Shown in pieces: positions 28,982 through 38,592 of a DNA stretch of 64,000 nt; the first letter of the stretch is position 1, and each line of letters starts with the position of its first letter. Source of the DNA: Sphingorhabdus sp. M41 (lineage in GTDB: Bacteria; Pseudomonadota; Alphaproteobacteria; Sphingomonadales; Sphingomonadaceae). Both the position numbers and the translations under genes were made by a program. The notes below the pieces were generated by a model. The model searched no databases, had not been told where the DNA came from, and worked only from the letters and a program-made list of their open reading frames with translations. Location: the NCBI RefSeq assembly GCF_001586275.1, contig NZ_CP014545.1, positions 1,576,501 through 1,640,500 on the forward strand, read 5' to 3'.

Positions 28982-29926
28982 ATGCCAACAGGATTAGTAG
29001 CCCTTCTCGACGACGTCGCAGCCATTGCGAAAGTTGCGGCCGCGTCGGTTGACGATATCGGTGCCGCTGCAGCGCGCGCTGGGACCAAATCCGCCGGTGT
29101 GGTGATCGATGATGCGGCGGTTACGCCGACCTATGTCACCGGTTTTGATCCGTCGCGCGAATTGCCGATGATCTGGAAGATCACCAAGGGATCGTTCAAG
29201 AACAAACTGGTCTTCTTGCTACCCGCAGCGGTCCTTTTGGGACAATTTGCGCCCTTTTTGATACCGATCATCCTGATTTTCGGCGGATTGTTTCTCTGTT
29301 ACGAAGCCGCCGAGAAGGTGCTCGAATTTTTCCACGTCGACGAGTCCACCAAGCATGAACAGCCCGCGATTATCGAGGGGCCGGGGCGGGAGAAAGAAAT
29401 GGTCTCGGGCGCGATCCGTACCGACCTGATCCTGTCCGGCGAGATCATGGCGATTGCCCTGTCGGAGCTGACCGACCAGGTCTGGTGGGAACAGGCGATC
29501 ATCCTCGCGGTCATCGGCATAGCGATTACCGTGGCGGTTTACGGCGCGGTCGCGCTGATCGTGAAGATGGATGATATCGGCCTGCATATTGCCCAGAATA
29601 ACGAAGGCGCGTTGCGCTCCTTTGGTTGCAGCCTGGTCAGGCTGATGCCGAAACTGCTCGCCGCCCTGTCGATCATCGGCACGCTGGCCATGGCCTGGGT
29701 CGGTGGCGGATTGCTGGTGCATAATGTTGCCGCGCTTGGCTGGCACGGGCCGGAACATCTGATCGAATGGCTGTCGCATCCCTTGCTCGGCCTGTTCCCG
29801 ACTTCGGCCAAGCTGATGGTCGGCGGGATAGCCTTTGCGCTCTTGTCGGGCATATTGGGCGTCCTTGTTGGGGCAGGCATCGCGCCGCTGGTCCATAAAT
29901 TCATTCCGCACGGAGAAGCACATTGA
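28982..29926 (+). CDS. DUF808 (YedI-like) inner-membrane protein
   Basis: A 314-residue protein of the DUF808 family, functionally uncharacterised. The N-terminal hallmark is LVALLDDVAAIAKVAAASVDD, here starting at residue 4; a cytoplasmic segment with DPSRELPMIWKI follows, then about six membrane helices (residues 75-310). It sits between pccB and the epimerase gene and is coupled to the latter by a TTGA overlap, so it is translated with the propionate genes without an obvious role there. Confidence 0.88.
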   Translation: MPTGLVALLDDVAAIAKVAAASVDDIGAAAARAGTKSAGVVIDDAAVTPTYVTGFDPSRELPMIWKITKGSFKNKLVFLLPAAVLLGQFAPFLIPIILIFGGLFLCYEAAEKVLEFFHVDESTKHEQPAIIEGPGREKEMVSGAIRTDLILSGEIMAIALSELTDQVWWEQAIILAVIGIAITVAVYGAVALIVKMDDIGLHIAQNNEGALRSFGCSLVRLMPKLLAALSIIGTLAMAWVGGGLLVHNVAALGWHGPEHLIEWLSHPLLGLFPTSAKLMVGGIAFALLSGILGVLVGAGIAPLVHKFIPHGEAH

Positions 29927-30357
29927 AACTAGGTCGTCTCAATCACATCGGCGTAGTGACGCCATCGATCACCGACAGCATCGCCCATTGGCGCGATGTC
30001 ATGGGCGCTACTTCGATTTGCGAGCCATTTGACCTGCCGGCGCAGGGCGTGAAAGTCTGTTTCGTCGATACGCCGGCCGAAGGTCTGACCAATGGCACCC
30101 AGATCGAACTGATCGAGCCGCTCGGCGAAGATAGTCCGATCCATGGCTTTCTCGCCAAGAACCCGCTCGGCGGCCAGCATCATGTCTGTTTTGAAGTGCC
30201 CGATATTCACGCCGCCAAGGCCGAATTCGAAGCGATGGGCAAGCGAGTGCTTGGTGAACCGCGCATCGGTGCACATGGCACGCTTATCTTTTTTGTGCAT
30301 CCCAAGGATATGGGCGGGATGCTAACCGAAATCATGGAAACGCCCAAGGGGCATTAA
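29923..30357 (+). CDS. mce: Methylmalonyl-CoA epimerase
   Basis: A 144-residue vicinal-oxygen-chelate protein that racemises methylmalonyl-CoA between the carboxylase and mutase steps. Metal-binding His is in LNHIGVVTP at the N-terminus, with GGQHHVCFEV in the middle and the closing Glu in the GGMLTEIM block. The start is a TTG overlapping the DUF808 stop (TTGA), with GGAG upstream; the next ATG would cut off the first metal ligand. The gene order pccB, mce, mutase fits the pathway. Confidence 0.93.
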   Translation: MKLGRLNHIGVVTPSITDSIAHWRDVMGATSICEPFDLPAQGVKVCFVDTPAEGLTNGTQIELIEPLGEDSPIHGFLAKNPLGGQHHVCFEVPDIHAAKAEFEAMGKRVLGEPRIGAHGTLIFFVHPKDMGGMLTEIMETPKGH

Positions 30358-30367
30358 TCTTACGCTC

Positions 30368-30423
30368 GTCATCCTGAATTTGTTTCAGGATCTCATGCGG
30401 TCCTGAAACAAATTCAGGATGAC
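30368..30423. repeat. Perfect 23-base inverted repeat, family B
   Basis: Bases 30368-30390 and 30401-30423 are exact reverse complements, separated by a ten-base loop (tctcatgcgg). The arms begin GTCATCCTGAATTTG. The element fills most of the gap between the epimerase and enoyl-CoA hydratase genes. It has no T-run and resembles extragenic palindromes rather than a standard terminator. Confidence 0.9.
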
Positions 30424-30445
30424 CAGCCATACAAAGGGATCAATT

Positions 30446-31228
30446 ATGGAATTCGAAAATATCAAGCTCGACATCACCGATCAGGTTGCAACGATCACGC
30501 TCAACAAGCCGGAAAGGCTGAATGCCTGCTCGCTGGGCATGGCGGATGATATATTCATCGCGCTCGACAAGCTGGAAGACGCGCGCGCTCTGGTAATTAC
30601 CGGCGAAGGCCGTGCCTTCTGTGCCGGTGCCGACTTGCAAGCCAAGAATGACAGCGCCTTGTCCGGCGGGCAGGGGAGCTATGCGGCGCTGCTCCAGCAT
30701 TATAACCCGTTGATGCTGAAACTGGCGAAGCTGGATATCCCGACAATCACCGCGGTCAACGGCCCGGCGGCGGGCGTCGGCTGTTCCATAGCCTTGGCCA
30801 GCGACTTCGCGATTGCCGGGAAATCAGCCTATTTCCTCCAGGCTTTCGTCAATATCGGCCTTGTGCCCGACGGTGGTGCATCGTGGATGCTGACTCGCCT
30901 GGTCGGCAAGGCCCGGGCAACCGAGATGATGTTGCTCGGCGAGAAAATTCATGGCGAAAAAGCCGCAGAATGGGGATTGATCTACAAATGTGTCGACGAT
31001 GATGCGCTGATGGACGAAACCGGCGCTCTGGCGAAACGCCTGGCGGGCGGACCCACTGTGGCATTGGGCGTGATGCGCCAGAATCTGGCGGCGGCACTCG
31101 AAAGCGATTATGCTACTGCGCTGGTGCGGGAAGCAGAAGGCCAGCGGATTGCCGGCGACAGCAAGGATGCGCGGGAAGGGGCGATTGCGTTCCTGCAGAA
31201 GCGCAAGACGGAATTCAAGGGCGAGTGA
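30446..31228 (+). CDS. Enoyl-CoA hydratase/isomerase family protein
   Basis: Crotonase-fold protein of 260 residues. The first oxyanion-hole loop is AFCAGADL near residue 60 and the second NGPAAGVGCS near 105. The catalytic-position Glu usual in hydratases is replaced near residue 135 by D-G-G-A-S-W in LVPDGGASWML, a feature of isomerase-like crotonase members, so hydration activity is unproven. ATG 30446 is chosen because AAAGGGAT lies just upstream; the frame also reaches 30419 inside the palindrome. It is between the epimerase and mutase genes. Confidence 0.85.
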   Translation: MEFENIKLDITDQVATITLNKPERLNACSLGMADDIFIALDKLEDARALVITGEGRAFCAGADLQAKNDSALSGGQGSYAALLQHYNPLMLKLAKLDIPTITAVNGPAAGVGCSIALASDFAIAGKSAYFLQAFVNIGLVPDGGASWMLTRLVGKARATEMMLLGEKIHGEKAAEWGLIYKCVDDDALMDETGALAKRLAGGPTVALGVMRQNLAAALESDYATALVREAEGQRIAGDSKDAREGAIAFLQKRKTEFKGE

Positions 31229-31230
31229 AG

Positions 31231-31305
31231 ACCACTGGTTCCGGGCTTGTCGAAGGGCACCTCTCGTTCGGGTGGCCTGGTTCGACAGGCTCTTCACGAA
31301 CGGCT
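31231..31305. repeat. Imperfect palindromic repeat, family C
   Basis: The spacer between the hydratase and mutase genes contains an imperfect inverted repeat with CTTGTCGAAGG on the left and GGTTCGACAGGCTC on the right, followed by ACGAACGG. This wording matches a common alphaproteobacterial extragenic repeat built around TTCGACAGGCTC. Pairing is weaker than in families A and B. Confidence 0.55.
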
Positions 31306-31337
31306 GATATATTCGAATATTCATTTGCAGGGCAGAT

Positions 31338-33473
31338 ATGACCGATAAACCGACTATCAAAGACTGGCAGGAACTGGCTGACAAGGAAGTCAAAGGCCGT
31401 GACCTGACCTGGGAAACACCCGAGGGCATTGCCGTCAAGCCGCTCTACACGGCGGAAGATGCCGGCGATCCGGGCTTGCCGGGCTTCGGTCCGTTCACCC
31501 GCGGCGTAAAGGCGTCGATGTACGCCGGACGGCCCTGGACAATCCGTCAATATGCCGGTTTCTCGACCGCTGAGGAATCAAACGCCTTTTATCGTCGCAA
31601 TCTGGCGGCGGGGCAAAAGGGTCTTTCAGTCGCCTTCGATCTCGCCACGCATCGCGGTTATGACAGCGACCATCCGCGCGTCGTTGGCGATGTCGGCAAG
31701 GCGGGCGTGGCGATTGACAGTGTCGAGGATATGAAAATCCTGTTCGACCAGATTCCACTCGACGAAATGTCGGTGTCGATGACGATGAACGGCGCGGTGA
31801 TCCCGTGTCTGGCTTTCTATATCATTGCGGCGGAAGAGCAGGGCGTTTCGCAGGAGAAGCTTTCCGGCACGATCCAGAATGATATTCTGAAAGAGTTCAT
31901 GGTGCGGAATACCTATATCTATCCGCCGGCGCCCTCGATGCGGATCATTTCCGACATTATCGGTTACACGTCCGAACATATGCCGAAGTTCAACAGCATC
32001 TCGATCAGCGGCTATCATATGCATGAAGCCGGCGCGACGGCGGTGCAGGAACTGGCCTTCACCATCGCCGATGGCCGCGAATATGCCAAGCAGGCAATGG
32101 CGACCGGTCTGGATATTGATGCCTTCGCCGGGCGTCTGAGCTTCTTCTTCGGGATCGGCATGAATTTCTTCATGGAAGTGTCCAAGCTGCGCGCGGCGCG
32201 GACCTTGTGGCACCGGGTGATGACCGATCTCGGCGCGCAATCCGAGCGATCCAAGATGCTGCGCACCCACTGCCAGACGTCGGGCGTGTCGCTGACCGAG
32301 CAGGATCCGTATAACAATGTGATCCGGACGACGATCGAGGCAATGGCGGCAACGCTGGGCGGGACCCAGTCGCTGCATACCAATGCGCTCGATGAAGCGA
32401 TTGCGCTGCCGACCGATTTCTCCGCTCGGATCGCCCGCAACACCCAGATTGTGTTGCAGGAAGAGGCGGGGATTACCAAGGTCGTCGATCCGCTCGGCGG
32501 CAGCTATTATGTCGAGGCGCTGACCGACGAGCTGGTCGAGAAAGCCTGGGAGATTATCGAACGCGTCGATGCCGAGGGCGGCATGGCCAAGGCGGTTGCC
32601 GATGGCTGGCCCAAGGCGATGATCGAGGAAGCTGCTGCCGGTCGTCAGGCCGCCGTGGACAAAGGCGATGCGGTGATCGTCGGGGTGAACAAATATCGGC
32701 TTCCCGAAGAAGACTCGATGGAAACGCTGGACATCGACAATGCCAAGGTTCGTCAGGGGCAGATTGCCCGGCTCGAGAAGATGCGCGCCGATCGCGACGA
32801 AGCGGCCTGTCAGGCTGCGCTCAAGGCGCTGACCGAAGGCGCGAAGGGTGGCGGCAATGTGCTGGCGCTCGCAGTTGACGCCGCGCGGCAACGGGCTTCA
32901 CTCGGAGAAATTTCCGATGCAATGGAAACGGTATTCGGCCGCTACGAAACCCGCCCGACACCGGTCAAGGGCATTTACGGCAAGGCTTATGAGGGCAATG
33001 CCCGCTATGCGATGGTCATCGAAGGCGTCGATGCCGTGTCGCAGCGGCTTGGCCGCAAGCCGAAAATCCTTGTCGCGAAAATGGGGCAGGATGGCCATGA
33101 TCGCGGTGCCAATGTGGTGTCCAGTGCCTTTACCGACATGGGCTTTGACGTGATTTCCGGGCCGCTATTTCAGACGCCCGGAGAGACGCGCGATCTGGCT
33201 CTTTCCGAAAATGTCGATGCGGTCGGCGCGTCCAGCCTTGCCGCGGGCCACAAGACGCTGATCCCCGAACTGATCAACCTGCTGAAAGAAGCAGGCCGCG
33301 GCGATATCAAGATATTTGCCGGCGGTGTTATCCCGGCCAAGGATTACGAATTCCTGCGCAAGAGCGGTGTGGTCGGAATCTATGGACCGGGCAGCAATAT
33401 TGTGGAATGTGCCGCGGATATATTGAGATTGCTGGGCCATAATATGCCCCCCGAAGAGGAAGCTGCGGAATGA
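31338..33473 (+). CDS. scpA: Methylmalonyl-CoA mutase (single-chain, B12-dependent)
   Basis: Adenosylcobalamin enzyme converting (R)-methylmalonyl-CoA to succinyl-CoA. The 711 residues comprise an N-terminal TIM barrel ([14 protein letters not shown] near residue 340) and a C-terminal cobalamin-binding domain. The latter carries the D-x-H-x-x-G lower-ligand motif in [10 protein letters not shown] near residue 587, and [11 protein letters not shown] near 635. The stop overlaps bioB as ATGA. The dedicated GTPase chaperone (MeaB) is not in this window. The B12 riboswitch operon at 51.6-54.3 kb could supply its cofactor. Confidence 0.97.
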   Translation: MTDKPTIKDWQELADKEVKGRDLTWETPEGIAVKPLYTAEDAGDPGLPGFGPFTRGVKASMYAGRPWTIRQYAGFSTAEESNAFYRRNLAAGQKGLSVAFDLATHRGYDSDHPRVVGDVGKAGVAIDSVEDMKILFDQIPLDEMSVSMTMNGAVIPCLAFYIIAAEEQGVSQEKLSGTIQNDILKEFMVRNTYIYPPAPSMRIISDIIGYTSEHMPKFNSISISGYHMHEAGATAVQELAFTIADGREYAKQAMATGLDIDAFAGRLSFFFGIGMNFFMEVSKLRAARTLWHRVMTDLGAQSERSKMLRTHCQTSGVSLTEQDPYNNVIRTTIEAMAATLGGTQSLHTNALDEAIALPTDFSARIARNTQIVLQEEAGITKVVDPLGGSYYVEALTDELVEKAWEIIERVDAEGGMAKAVADGWPKAMIEEAAAGRQAAVDKGDAVIVGVNKYRLPEEDSMETLDIDNAKVRQGQIARLEKMRADRDEAACQAALKALTEGAKGGGNVLALAVDAARQRASLGEISDAMETVFGRYETRPTPVKGIYGKAYEGNARYAMVIEGVDAVSQRLGRKPKILVAKMGQDGHDRGANVVSSAFTDMGFDVISGPLFQTPGETRDLALSENVDAVGASSLAAGHKTLIPELINLLKEAGRGDIKIFAGGVIPAKDYEFLRKSGVVGIYGPGSNIVECAADILRLLGHNMPPEEEAAE

Positions 33474-34564
33474 GTGAAAATGGAACAGTAAAACCGTTCG
33501 CTTCGAGCGAAGCCGACAAGCGTCCAGACCAAAATGTCTCGCATTCGCTCGACACGAACGGCGAGCATATAGTCCGCAATGACTGGACCCGCGAGGAGAT
33601 CGCCGCGCTGTTCGACCTGCCGTTCGACGAACTGGTTTTTCAGGCGGCAACCGTCCATCGCGCCAACCACAAGCCCGGCGAGGTCCAGCTTTCGACCCTG
33701 CTTTCGATCAAGACCGGCGGTTGCCCCGAGGATTGCGGCTATTGCAACCAGTCTGCGGGCGCAAAATCGGGGCTCAAGGCAGAGAAGCTGCTCGACGTTC
33801 GCACCGTGCTGCAAACCGCGGCGCAGGCGAAGGATCGCGGTTCCTCGCGCTTCTGCATGGGTGCAGCATGGCGCAATCCCAAGGATCGCGACATGCCGGC
33901 GATCATAGAGATGATCAAGGGCGTCCGGCAGATGGGCATGGAAACCTGCATGACCTTGGGCATGCTGACCAAGGAACAGTCCGAAATGCTGTCCGAAGCA
34001 GGCCTCGATTATTATAATCACAATATCGATACCTCGCCCGAACATTATGAGAAGGTGATCACTACGCGCACCTTCGGCGACCGGCTCGAAACCCTCGAGA
34101 ATGTTAGGAACAGAGGCATCAACGTCTGTTCCGGCGGCATCGTCGGCATGGGCGAAACCCGCGAAGACCGGGTCGGCTTTGTCCATGCTCTGGCGACTTT
34201 GCCGCGGCATCCGGAAAGCGTTCCGGTCAATGCGCTGGTCCCGGTCAAGGGCACCGTGCTCGGCGATATGCTCGCCGATACGCCGCTGGCGAAGATCGAC
34301 GATATCGAATTTGTCCGCACAATCGCGGTGGCACGGATCACCATGCCCGCTTCGATGGTGCGCCTGTCCGCTGGGCGCGAGAGCATGAGCGAAAGCACGC
34401 AGGCTCTGTGTTTCCTTGCTGGCGCCAACAGCATCTTCACCGGCGACAAATTGCTGACCACCGGCAATGCCGGCGATGATGCGGACGAGACATTATTTGC
34501 GAAGCTCGGGCTGGTGCCGATGGAAGCCGAGCAGCGGGAATGCAAGCTGGAGGCGGCGGAGTGA
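33470..34564 (+). CDS. bioB: Biotin synthase
   Basis: Radical-SAM enzyme inserting sulfur into dethiobiotin. The [4Fe-4S] motif is C-x3-C-x2-C in [13 protein letters not shown] near residue 87; [12 protein letters not shown] near 127 and the [11 protein letters not shown] segment near 183 are typical. The first 40 residues form a variable extension. Placement between the mutase and pccA genes, with ATGA and GTGA overlaps on either side, ties biotin supply to the biotin-dependent propionyl-CoA carboxylase. Length is 364. Confidence 0.96.
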   Translation: MSENGTVKPFASSEADKRPDQNVSHSLDTNGEHIVRNDWTREEIAALFDLPFDELVFQAATVHRANHKPGEVQLSTLLSIKTGGCPEDCGYCNQSAGAKSGLKAEKLLDVRTVLQTAAQAKDRGSSRFCMGAAWRNPKDRDMPAIIEMIKGVRQMGMETCMTLGMLTKEQSEMLSEAGLDYYNHNIDTSPEHYEKVITTRTFGDRLETLENVRNRGINVCSGGIVGMGETREDRVGFVHALATLPRHPESVPVNALVPVKGTVLGDMLADTPLAKIDDIEFVRTIAVARITMPASMVRLSAGRESMSESTQALCFLAGANSIFTGDKLLTTGNAGDDADETLFAKLGLVPMEAEQRECKLEAAE

Positions 34565-34938
34565 TTGTCCTTCCACTATTGTTTCTCCTTCAGCCACAAG
34601 TCGATTGCAACGAACCCATCACGCAGCGTGATATGAACTTCTGCTCTCATCAGGAGTTTGAGGCGGCCGATAAAGCTTTGAACGAACAGTGGCGCAAAGT
34701 TGCTGCGCACAAAAAGCGGGACGATGAGGCGGCAGCAAGAAATGAGGCCGAAGGAGGCTATTTCCAAAAACTGCTGGACGCCCAGCGGGCATGGCTTGCC
34801 TATCGTGACAACCACTGTGAAGCGGTCTCAGATGTCTATCGGGGTGGCTCCATTCGCCCGTTAATCCACAATCTTTGCATGGCGGAGCTGACTGCGCAAA
34901 GAACCGATCAACTTCAAAAAATGATTGAGCCAAATTAA
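34561..34938 (+). CDS. LprI-like (DUF1311) secreted protein
   Basis: A 125-residue protein with a short hydrophobic N-terminus (VLPLLFLLQ) and a DUF1311/lysozyme-inhibitor LprI-type domain. Readable markers are an early Cys (DCNEPITQ), [30 protein letters not shown] near residue 78 and a final NLCMAEL, giving four cysteines for disulfides. The GTG at 34561 overlaps the bioB stop as GTGA with GGAGG seven bases upstream; the longer frame from 34540 lacks this. Its stop shares one base with the pccA start. Why a periplasmic protein is coupled to carboxylase genes is unclear. Confidence 0.85.
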   Translation: MIVLPLLFLLQPQVDCNEPITQRDMNFCSHQEFEAADKALNEQWRKVAAHKKRDDEAAARNEAEGGYFQKLLDAQRAWLAYRDNHCEAVSDVYRGGSIRPLIHNLCMAELTAQRTDQLQKMIEPN

Positions 34939-36908
34939 TGTTCAAAAAAATTCTAATCGCCAACCGTGGCGAAATCGCCTGCCGGGTTATCCGTACTGCC
35001 CAGAAAATGGGGATCAAGACGGTCGCCGTCTATTCCGACGCTGATGCGCGCAGCCCCCATGTCAAAATGGCGGACGAGGCTGTGCATATCGGCCCGTCTC
35101 CTGCCGGCGAATCCTATCTGATCGCGGACAAGATTATCGCGGCCTGCAAGGAAACCGGCGCGGAAGCTGTGCATCCCGGCTATGGCTTCCTGTCCGAGCG
35201 GACCAGCTTTGCGCAACAGCTCGATGACAATGACATTGCCTTTATCGGCCCGCCGATCAACGCCATTGCCGCGATGGGCGACAAGATCGAGTCAAAGAAA
35301 CTGGCCGAAAAGGCAGGGGTCAGCGTTGTTCCCGGCCATATTGGCGAGATTGACGATACCGAACATGCGGTGAAAATCGCTGGCGAAATCGGCTATCCGG
35401 TGATGATGAAGGCCAGCGCTGGCGGTGGCGGCAAGGGGATGCGGCTTGCGTGGAACGAGAAAGACGTCCGCGAAGGCTTTGAGGCGACCAAGCGCGAAGG
35501 GCTGGCCAGCTTTGGTGATGACCGCGTGTTTATCGAGAAATTCATCGAACAGCCGCGCCATATTGAAATCCAGGTGCTCGGTGACAAGCATGGCAATGTG
35601 ATTTATCTGGGCGAACGCGAATGTTCGATCCAGCGGCGGCACCAGAAGGTTGTCGAAGAAGCGCCTTCACCATTTGTCGACCCTGAGATGCGGAAGAAAA
35701 TGGGCGAGCAAGCCGTCGCGCTGTCGCAGGCTGTGGGCTATTACAGCGCTGGTACGGTCGAACTGATCGTCGGGGCGGACAAGAGCTTTTATTTCCTCGA
35801 AATGAACACCCGGCTGCAGGTGGAACATCCGGTCACCGAATATATCACCGGCCTCGATCTCGTCGAACAGATGATCCGCGTTGCTTATGGCGAGAAACTG
35901 CAGCTGACGCAGGACGAGGTCAAGCTGACCGGCTGGGCGGTTGAAAACCGCGTCTATGCCGAAGATCCCTATCGCGGCTTTCTGCCTTCCACCGGTCGTC
36001 TGGTCAAATATCGGCCACCGGAAGCTGAAGAAGGTATTCGCGTCGACGATGGCGTGGCCGAAGGCGGCGAAGTGTCGATCTTCTACGATCCGATGATCGC
36101 CAAGCTGATCACTTATGGCGAGACCCGCATCGAAGCGATTGACCGCCAGATCGACGCGCTGAACCGGTTCGAGCTGCAGGGCCCCGGTCACAATATCGAC
36201 TTCCTCTCGGCGCTGATGCAGCACGAGCGTTTCCGCGAAGGCAATATCACCACCAATTTCATCGCTGAGGAATATCCGGACGGCTTTCAGGGCGCTCCGG
36301 CATCCGACGATCTGCTCCGCAATCTCGCCGCCATCGGCGCCTTTGCCGCGACAGCCCATGCCGACCGCGCGCGCCGCGTCGACAATCAACTCGGCAAGCG
36401 GCTTGATCCGCCATCGGAATGGCAGGTCAAGATTGGCGACAAGGTGATGGAAGTTTCTATTTCCGAAGAAGAAATCGTGGTCGACGGTCAGGATGTCGAT
36501 CTGTCGATGGAATATACGCCGGGCGACAGCCTGATCCTTGCCGAGGTGGCAGGCAAACCGCTATCTGTGAAAATCGCGAAGACTGCCAACGGCTTTGCGC
36601 TCAACAGCCATGGTGCGACCCACAAGGCTCGTGTCCTGCCGGCTCATGTTGCGCAGCATGCCGTCCACATGATCGAGAAAATTCCGCCCGATTTGTCGAA
36701 ATATCTGCTTTGCCCGATGCCCGGCCTGCTGGTCGCGCTGCATGTTGGCGAAGGCGATACTGTCGTCGAAGGGCAGCCGCTGGCCGTGGTCGAGGCCATG
36801 AAAATGGAGAATATTCTCCGGGCCGAGAAAAATGGCGTGGTGAAATCGGTCGAAGCCGCGCAGGGTGATAGTCTTGCCGTCGACGCCGTGATACTCGAAC
36901 TGGAATAA
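34938..36908 (+). CDS. pccA: Propionyl-CoA carboxylase alpha subunit (biotin carboxylase + BCCP)
   Basis: ATP-dependent biotin carboxylase fused to its carrier domain, 656 residues. The N-terminal LIANRGEIACRVIRTAQ, the ATP-grasp loop KASAGGGGKGMR near residue 160 and the EMNTRLQVEHPVTE block near residue 290 define the carboxylase. A linking BT domain and the C-terminal biotinyl domain with EAMKME near residue 622 follow. It pairs with pccB eight kilobases upstream; the subunit genes bracket the epimerase, mutase and bioB. Confidence 0.96.
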   Translation: MFKKILIANRGEIACRVIRTAQKMGIKTVAVYSDADARSPHVKMADEAVHIGPSPAGESYLIADKIIAACKETGAEAVHPGYGFLSERTSFAQQLDDNDIAFIGPPINAIAAMGDKIESKKLAEKAGVSVVPGHIGEIDDTEHAVKIAGEIGYPVMMKASAGGGGKGMRLAWNEKDVREGFEATKREGLASFGDDRVFIEKFIEQPRHIEIQVLGDKHGNVIYLGERECSIQRRHQKVVEEAPSPFVDPEMRKKMGEQAVALSQAVGYYSAGTVELIVGADKSFYFLEMNTRLQVEHPVTEYITGLDLVEQMIRVAYGEKLQLTQDEVKLTGWAVENRVYAEDPYRGFLPSTGRLVKYRPPEAEEGIRVDDGVAEGGEVSIFYDPMIAKLITYGETRIEAIDRQIDALNRFELQGPGHNIDFLSALMQHERFREGNITTNFIAEEYPDGFQGAPASDDLLRNLAAIGAFAATAHADRARRVDNQLGKRLDPPSEWQVKIGDKVMEVSISEEEIVVDGQDVDLSMEYTPGDSLILAEVAGKPLSVKIAKTANGFALNSHGATHKARVLPAHVAQHAVHMIEKIPPDLSKYLLCPMPGLLVALHVGEGDTVVEGQPLAVVEAMKMENILRAEKNGVVKSVEAAQGDSLAVDAVILELE

Positions 36909-36935
36909 GAATTTTCGCCTTGGGGAGGGTAAGAT

Positions 36936-38573
36936 ATGGCCAGTGAAGTAGCAATGGCGGGGCAGCGCGAGCCGACGCAAAAGGAAATCCGCCTGGTTAT
37001 CGCGGCGTCCTCCGCCGGCACCATTTTCGAATGGTATGACTTCTTCATCTATGGCACATTATTCTATATTATCGGGCCCACCTTTTTCCCCAGCGGCAAT
37101 CCGACGCTTGAAATTCTGATGGTCTGGGCGACCTTTGCCATCGGCTTCGGCTTCCGTCCTGTCGGTGCCATTCTGTTCGGTTTTCTGGGCGACAAGCTGG
37201 GGCGCAAATATACGTTTCTTGTCACGGTCACGCTGATGGGCGTTGCCACCGCGGGCGTCGGATTCATTCCCAGCGCCGAGACAATCGGCCTGGCAGCTCC
37301 CTTGATCGTGATCTTCCTGCGAATATTGCAGGGCCTTGCGCTTGGCGGTGAATATGGTGGCGCAGCAATTTACGTGGCCGAACATGCTCCCACCGAAAAG
37401 CGCGGATATTATACGAGCTACATCCAGGCGAGCGTTGCCGGAGGGTTTGTCTTGTCAATCGGCGTCATATTGGCCTGTCGCTTCCTGATCCCAGAACAGG
37501 CGTTTAACGACTGGGGCTGGCGAGTGCCTTTTCTGCTGTCGATCATCCTGCTCGCCATATCACTCTGGATGCGCCTGAAGCTCAATGAAAGCCCGGTCTT
37601 CCAGGCGATGAAAGAGGCGGGAGAAACCGCAGGCAATCCCTTCGTCGAAAGCTTTACCTATCCCGGCAACAAGAAGCGTATTTTCGTTGCCCTTTTCGGG
37701 ATCACGGGCGTGCTGACAACCATCTGGTACACGGCCTTTTTCTCCGGCATGTCCTTCCTGCGCGGACCGATGAACATGGAGGCGCGCACCGTCGACATCA
37801 TATTGTTCGTCTCCGGCCTGATCGCCATGTCATTCTATCTTGTCGTCGGCAAATGGTCCGACCGGGTGGGACGCAAGAAACCGATTGTCGTCGGCGCTCT
37901 GCTATCCCTGTTGTTGCTGTTCCCGGCATTTTGGGGGCTGGGCCATTTTGCCAACCCTGGGCTGACAGCAGCAGCGGAAGCGAATCCGGTGCGGGTCGAG
38001 GGCAGTGCCTGCAGCACGGATCCATTCGCCGAACTGTTCAGCCGCGAGCAGAGCGATTGCGGCAAGATACTGGAGACGCTGACATCCGCGGGCGTTTCCT
38101 ATTCGTTGACTGACGCCAGTGAACTGAAACTGAGCGCCGGCAGCAATGCTATCGCCATTGATTCCGCATGGCTGGAAGATGGCGCTGCCCGCAGCAGCGG
38201 CATTCGTGATGCGCTTGCCGCTCATGGTTATGATTTTGCCAAACAGCAGCCGGACATGATCAGCATTTTGGGCATAGTCGCGATCCTGCTGGTTCTCGGT
38301 GCCCTGAGCGCCCTGACTTACGGGTCGGTTGCCGCCCTGCTGTCGGAAATGTTCCCGGCCAAGATCCGCTACAGTTCGATGTCGATACCCTATCATATCG
38401 GGGCCGGATATCTCGGCGGCTTCCTGCCGCTGATCGCCGGATATATTGTGGCGCGATCGGGCGATATATATGCCGGTCTCTGGTACACATGGGTCGTCGT
38501 CGCATTCGGTGTCATCGTTGCCTGGTGGGGCATCCCCAATGATCCCGAAGCGGCTCTCGACGAAGACCGATAA
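36936..38573 (+). CDS. MFS transporter, metabolite:H+ symporter type, with a large loop insertion
   Basis: Major-facilitator protein of the sugar/metabolite:proton symporter subclass. It shows GTIFEWYDFFIYG at helix 1, GFLGDKLGRKYTF after helix 2 and LGGEYGGAAIYVAEH in helix 4. It is 545 residues, about 100 more than ShiA/ProP relatives. The excess lies at residues 339-440 between two late helices and carries exactly two cysteines (359 and 375), suggesting an extracytoplasmic disulfide-bearing domain. It lies 27 bases after pccA. A short-chain carboxylate such as propionate or methylmalonate is a natural guess for substrate, but nothing in the sequence proves it. Confidence 0.88.
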   Translation: MASEVAMAGQREPTQKEIRLVIAASSAGTIFEWYDFFIYGTLFYIIGPTFFPSGNPTLEILMVWATFAIGFGFRPVGAILFGFLGDKLGRKYTFLVTVTLMGVATAGVGFIPSAETIGLAAPLIVIFLRILQGLALGGEYGGAAIYVAEHAPTEKRGYYTSYIQASVAGGFVLSIGVILACRFLIPEQAFNDWGWRVPFLLSIILLAISLWMRLKLNESPVFQAMKEAGETAGNPFVESFTYPGNKKRIFVALFGITGVLTTIWYTAFFSGMSFLRGPMNMEARTVDIILFVSGLIAMSFYLVVGKWSDRVGRKKPIVVGALLSLLLLFPAFWGLGHFANPGLTAAAEANPVRVEGSACSTDPFAELFSREQSDCGKILETLTSAGVSYSLTDASELKLSAGSNAIAIDSAWLEDGAARSSGIRDALAAHGYDFAKQQPDMISILGIVAILLVLGALSALTYGSVAALLSEMFPAKIRYSSMSIPYHIGAGYLGGFLPLIAGYIVARSGDIYAGLWYTWVVVAFGVIVAWWGIPNDPEAALDEDR

Positions 38574-38592
38574 AGGTCCTATCGCTCGGTTC

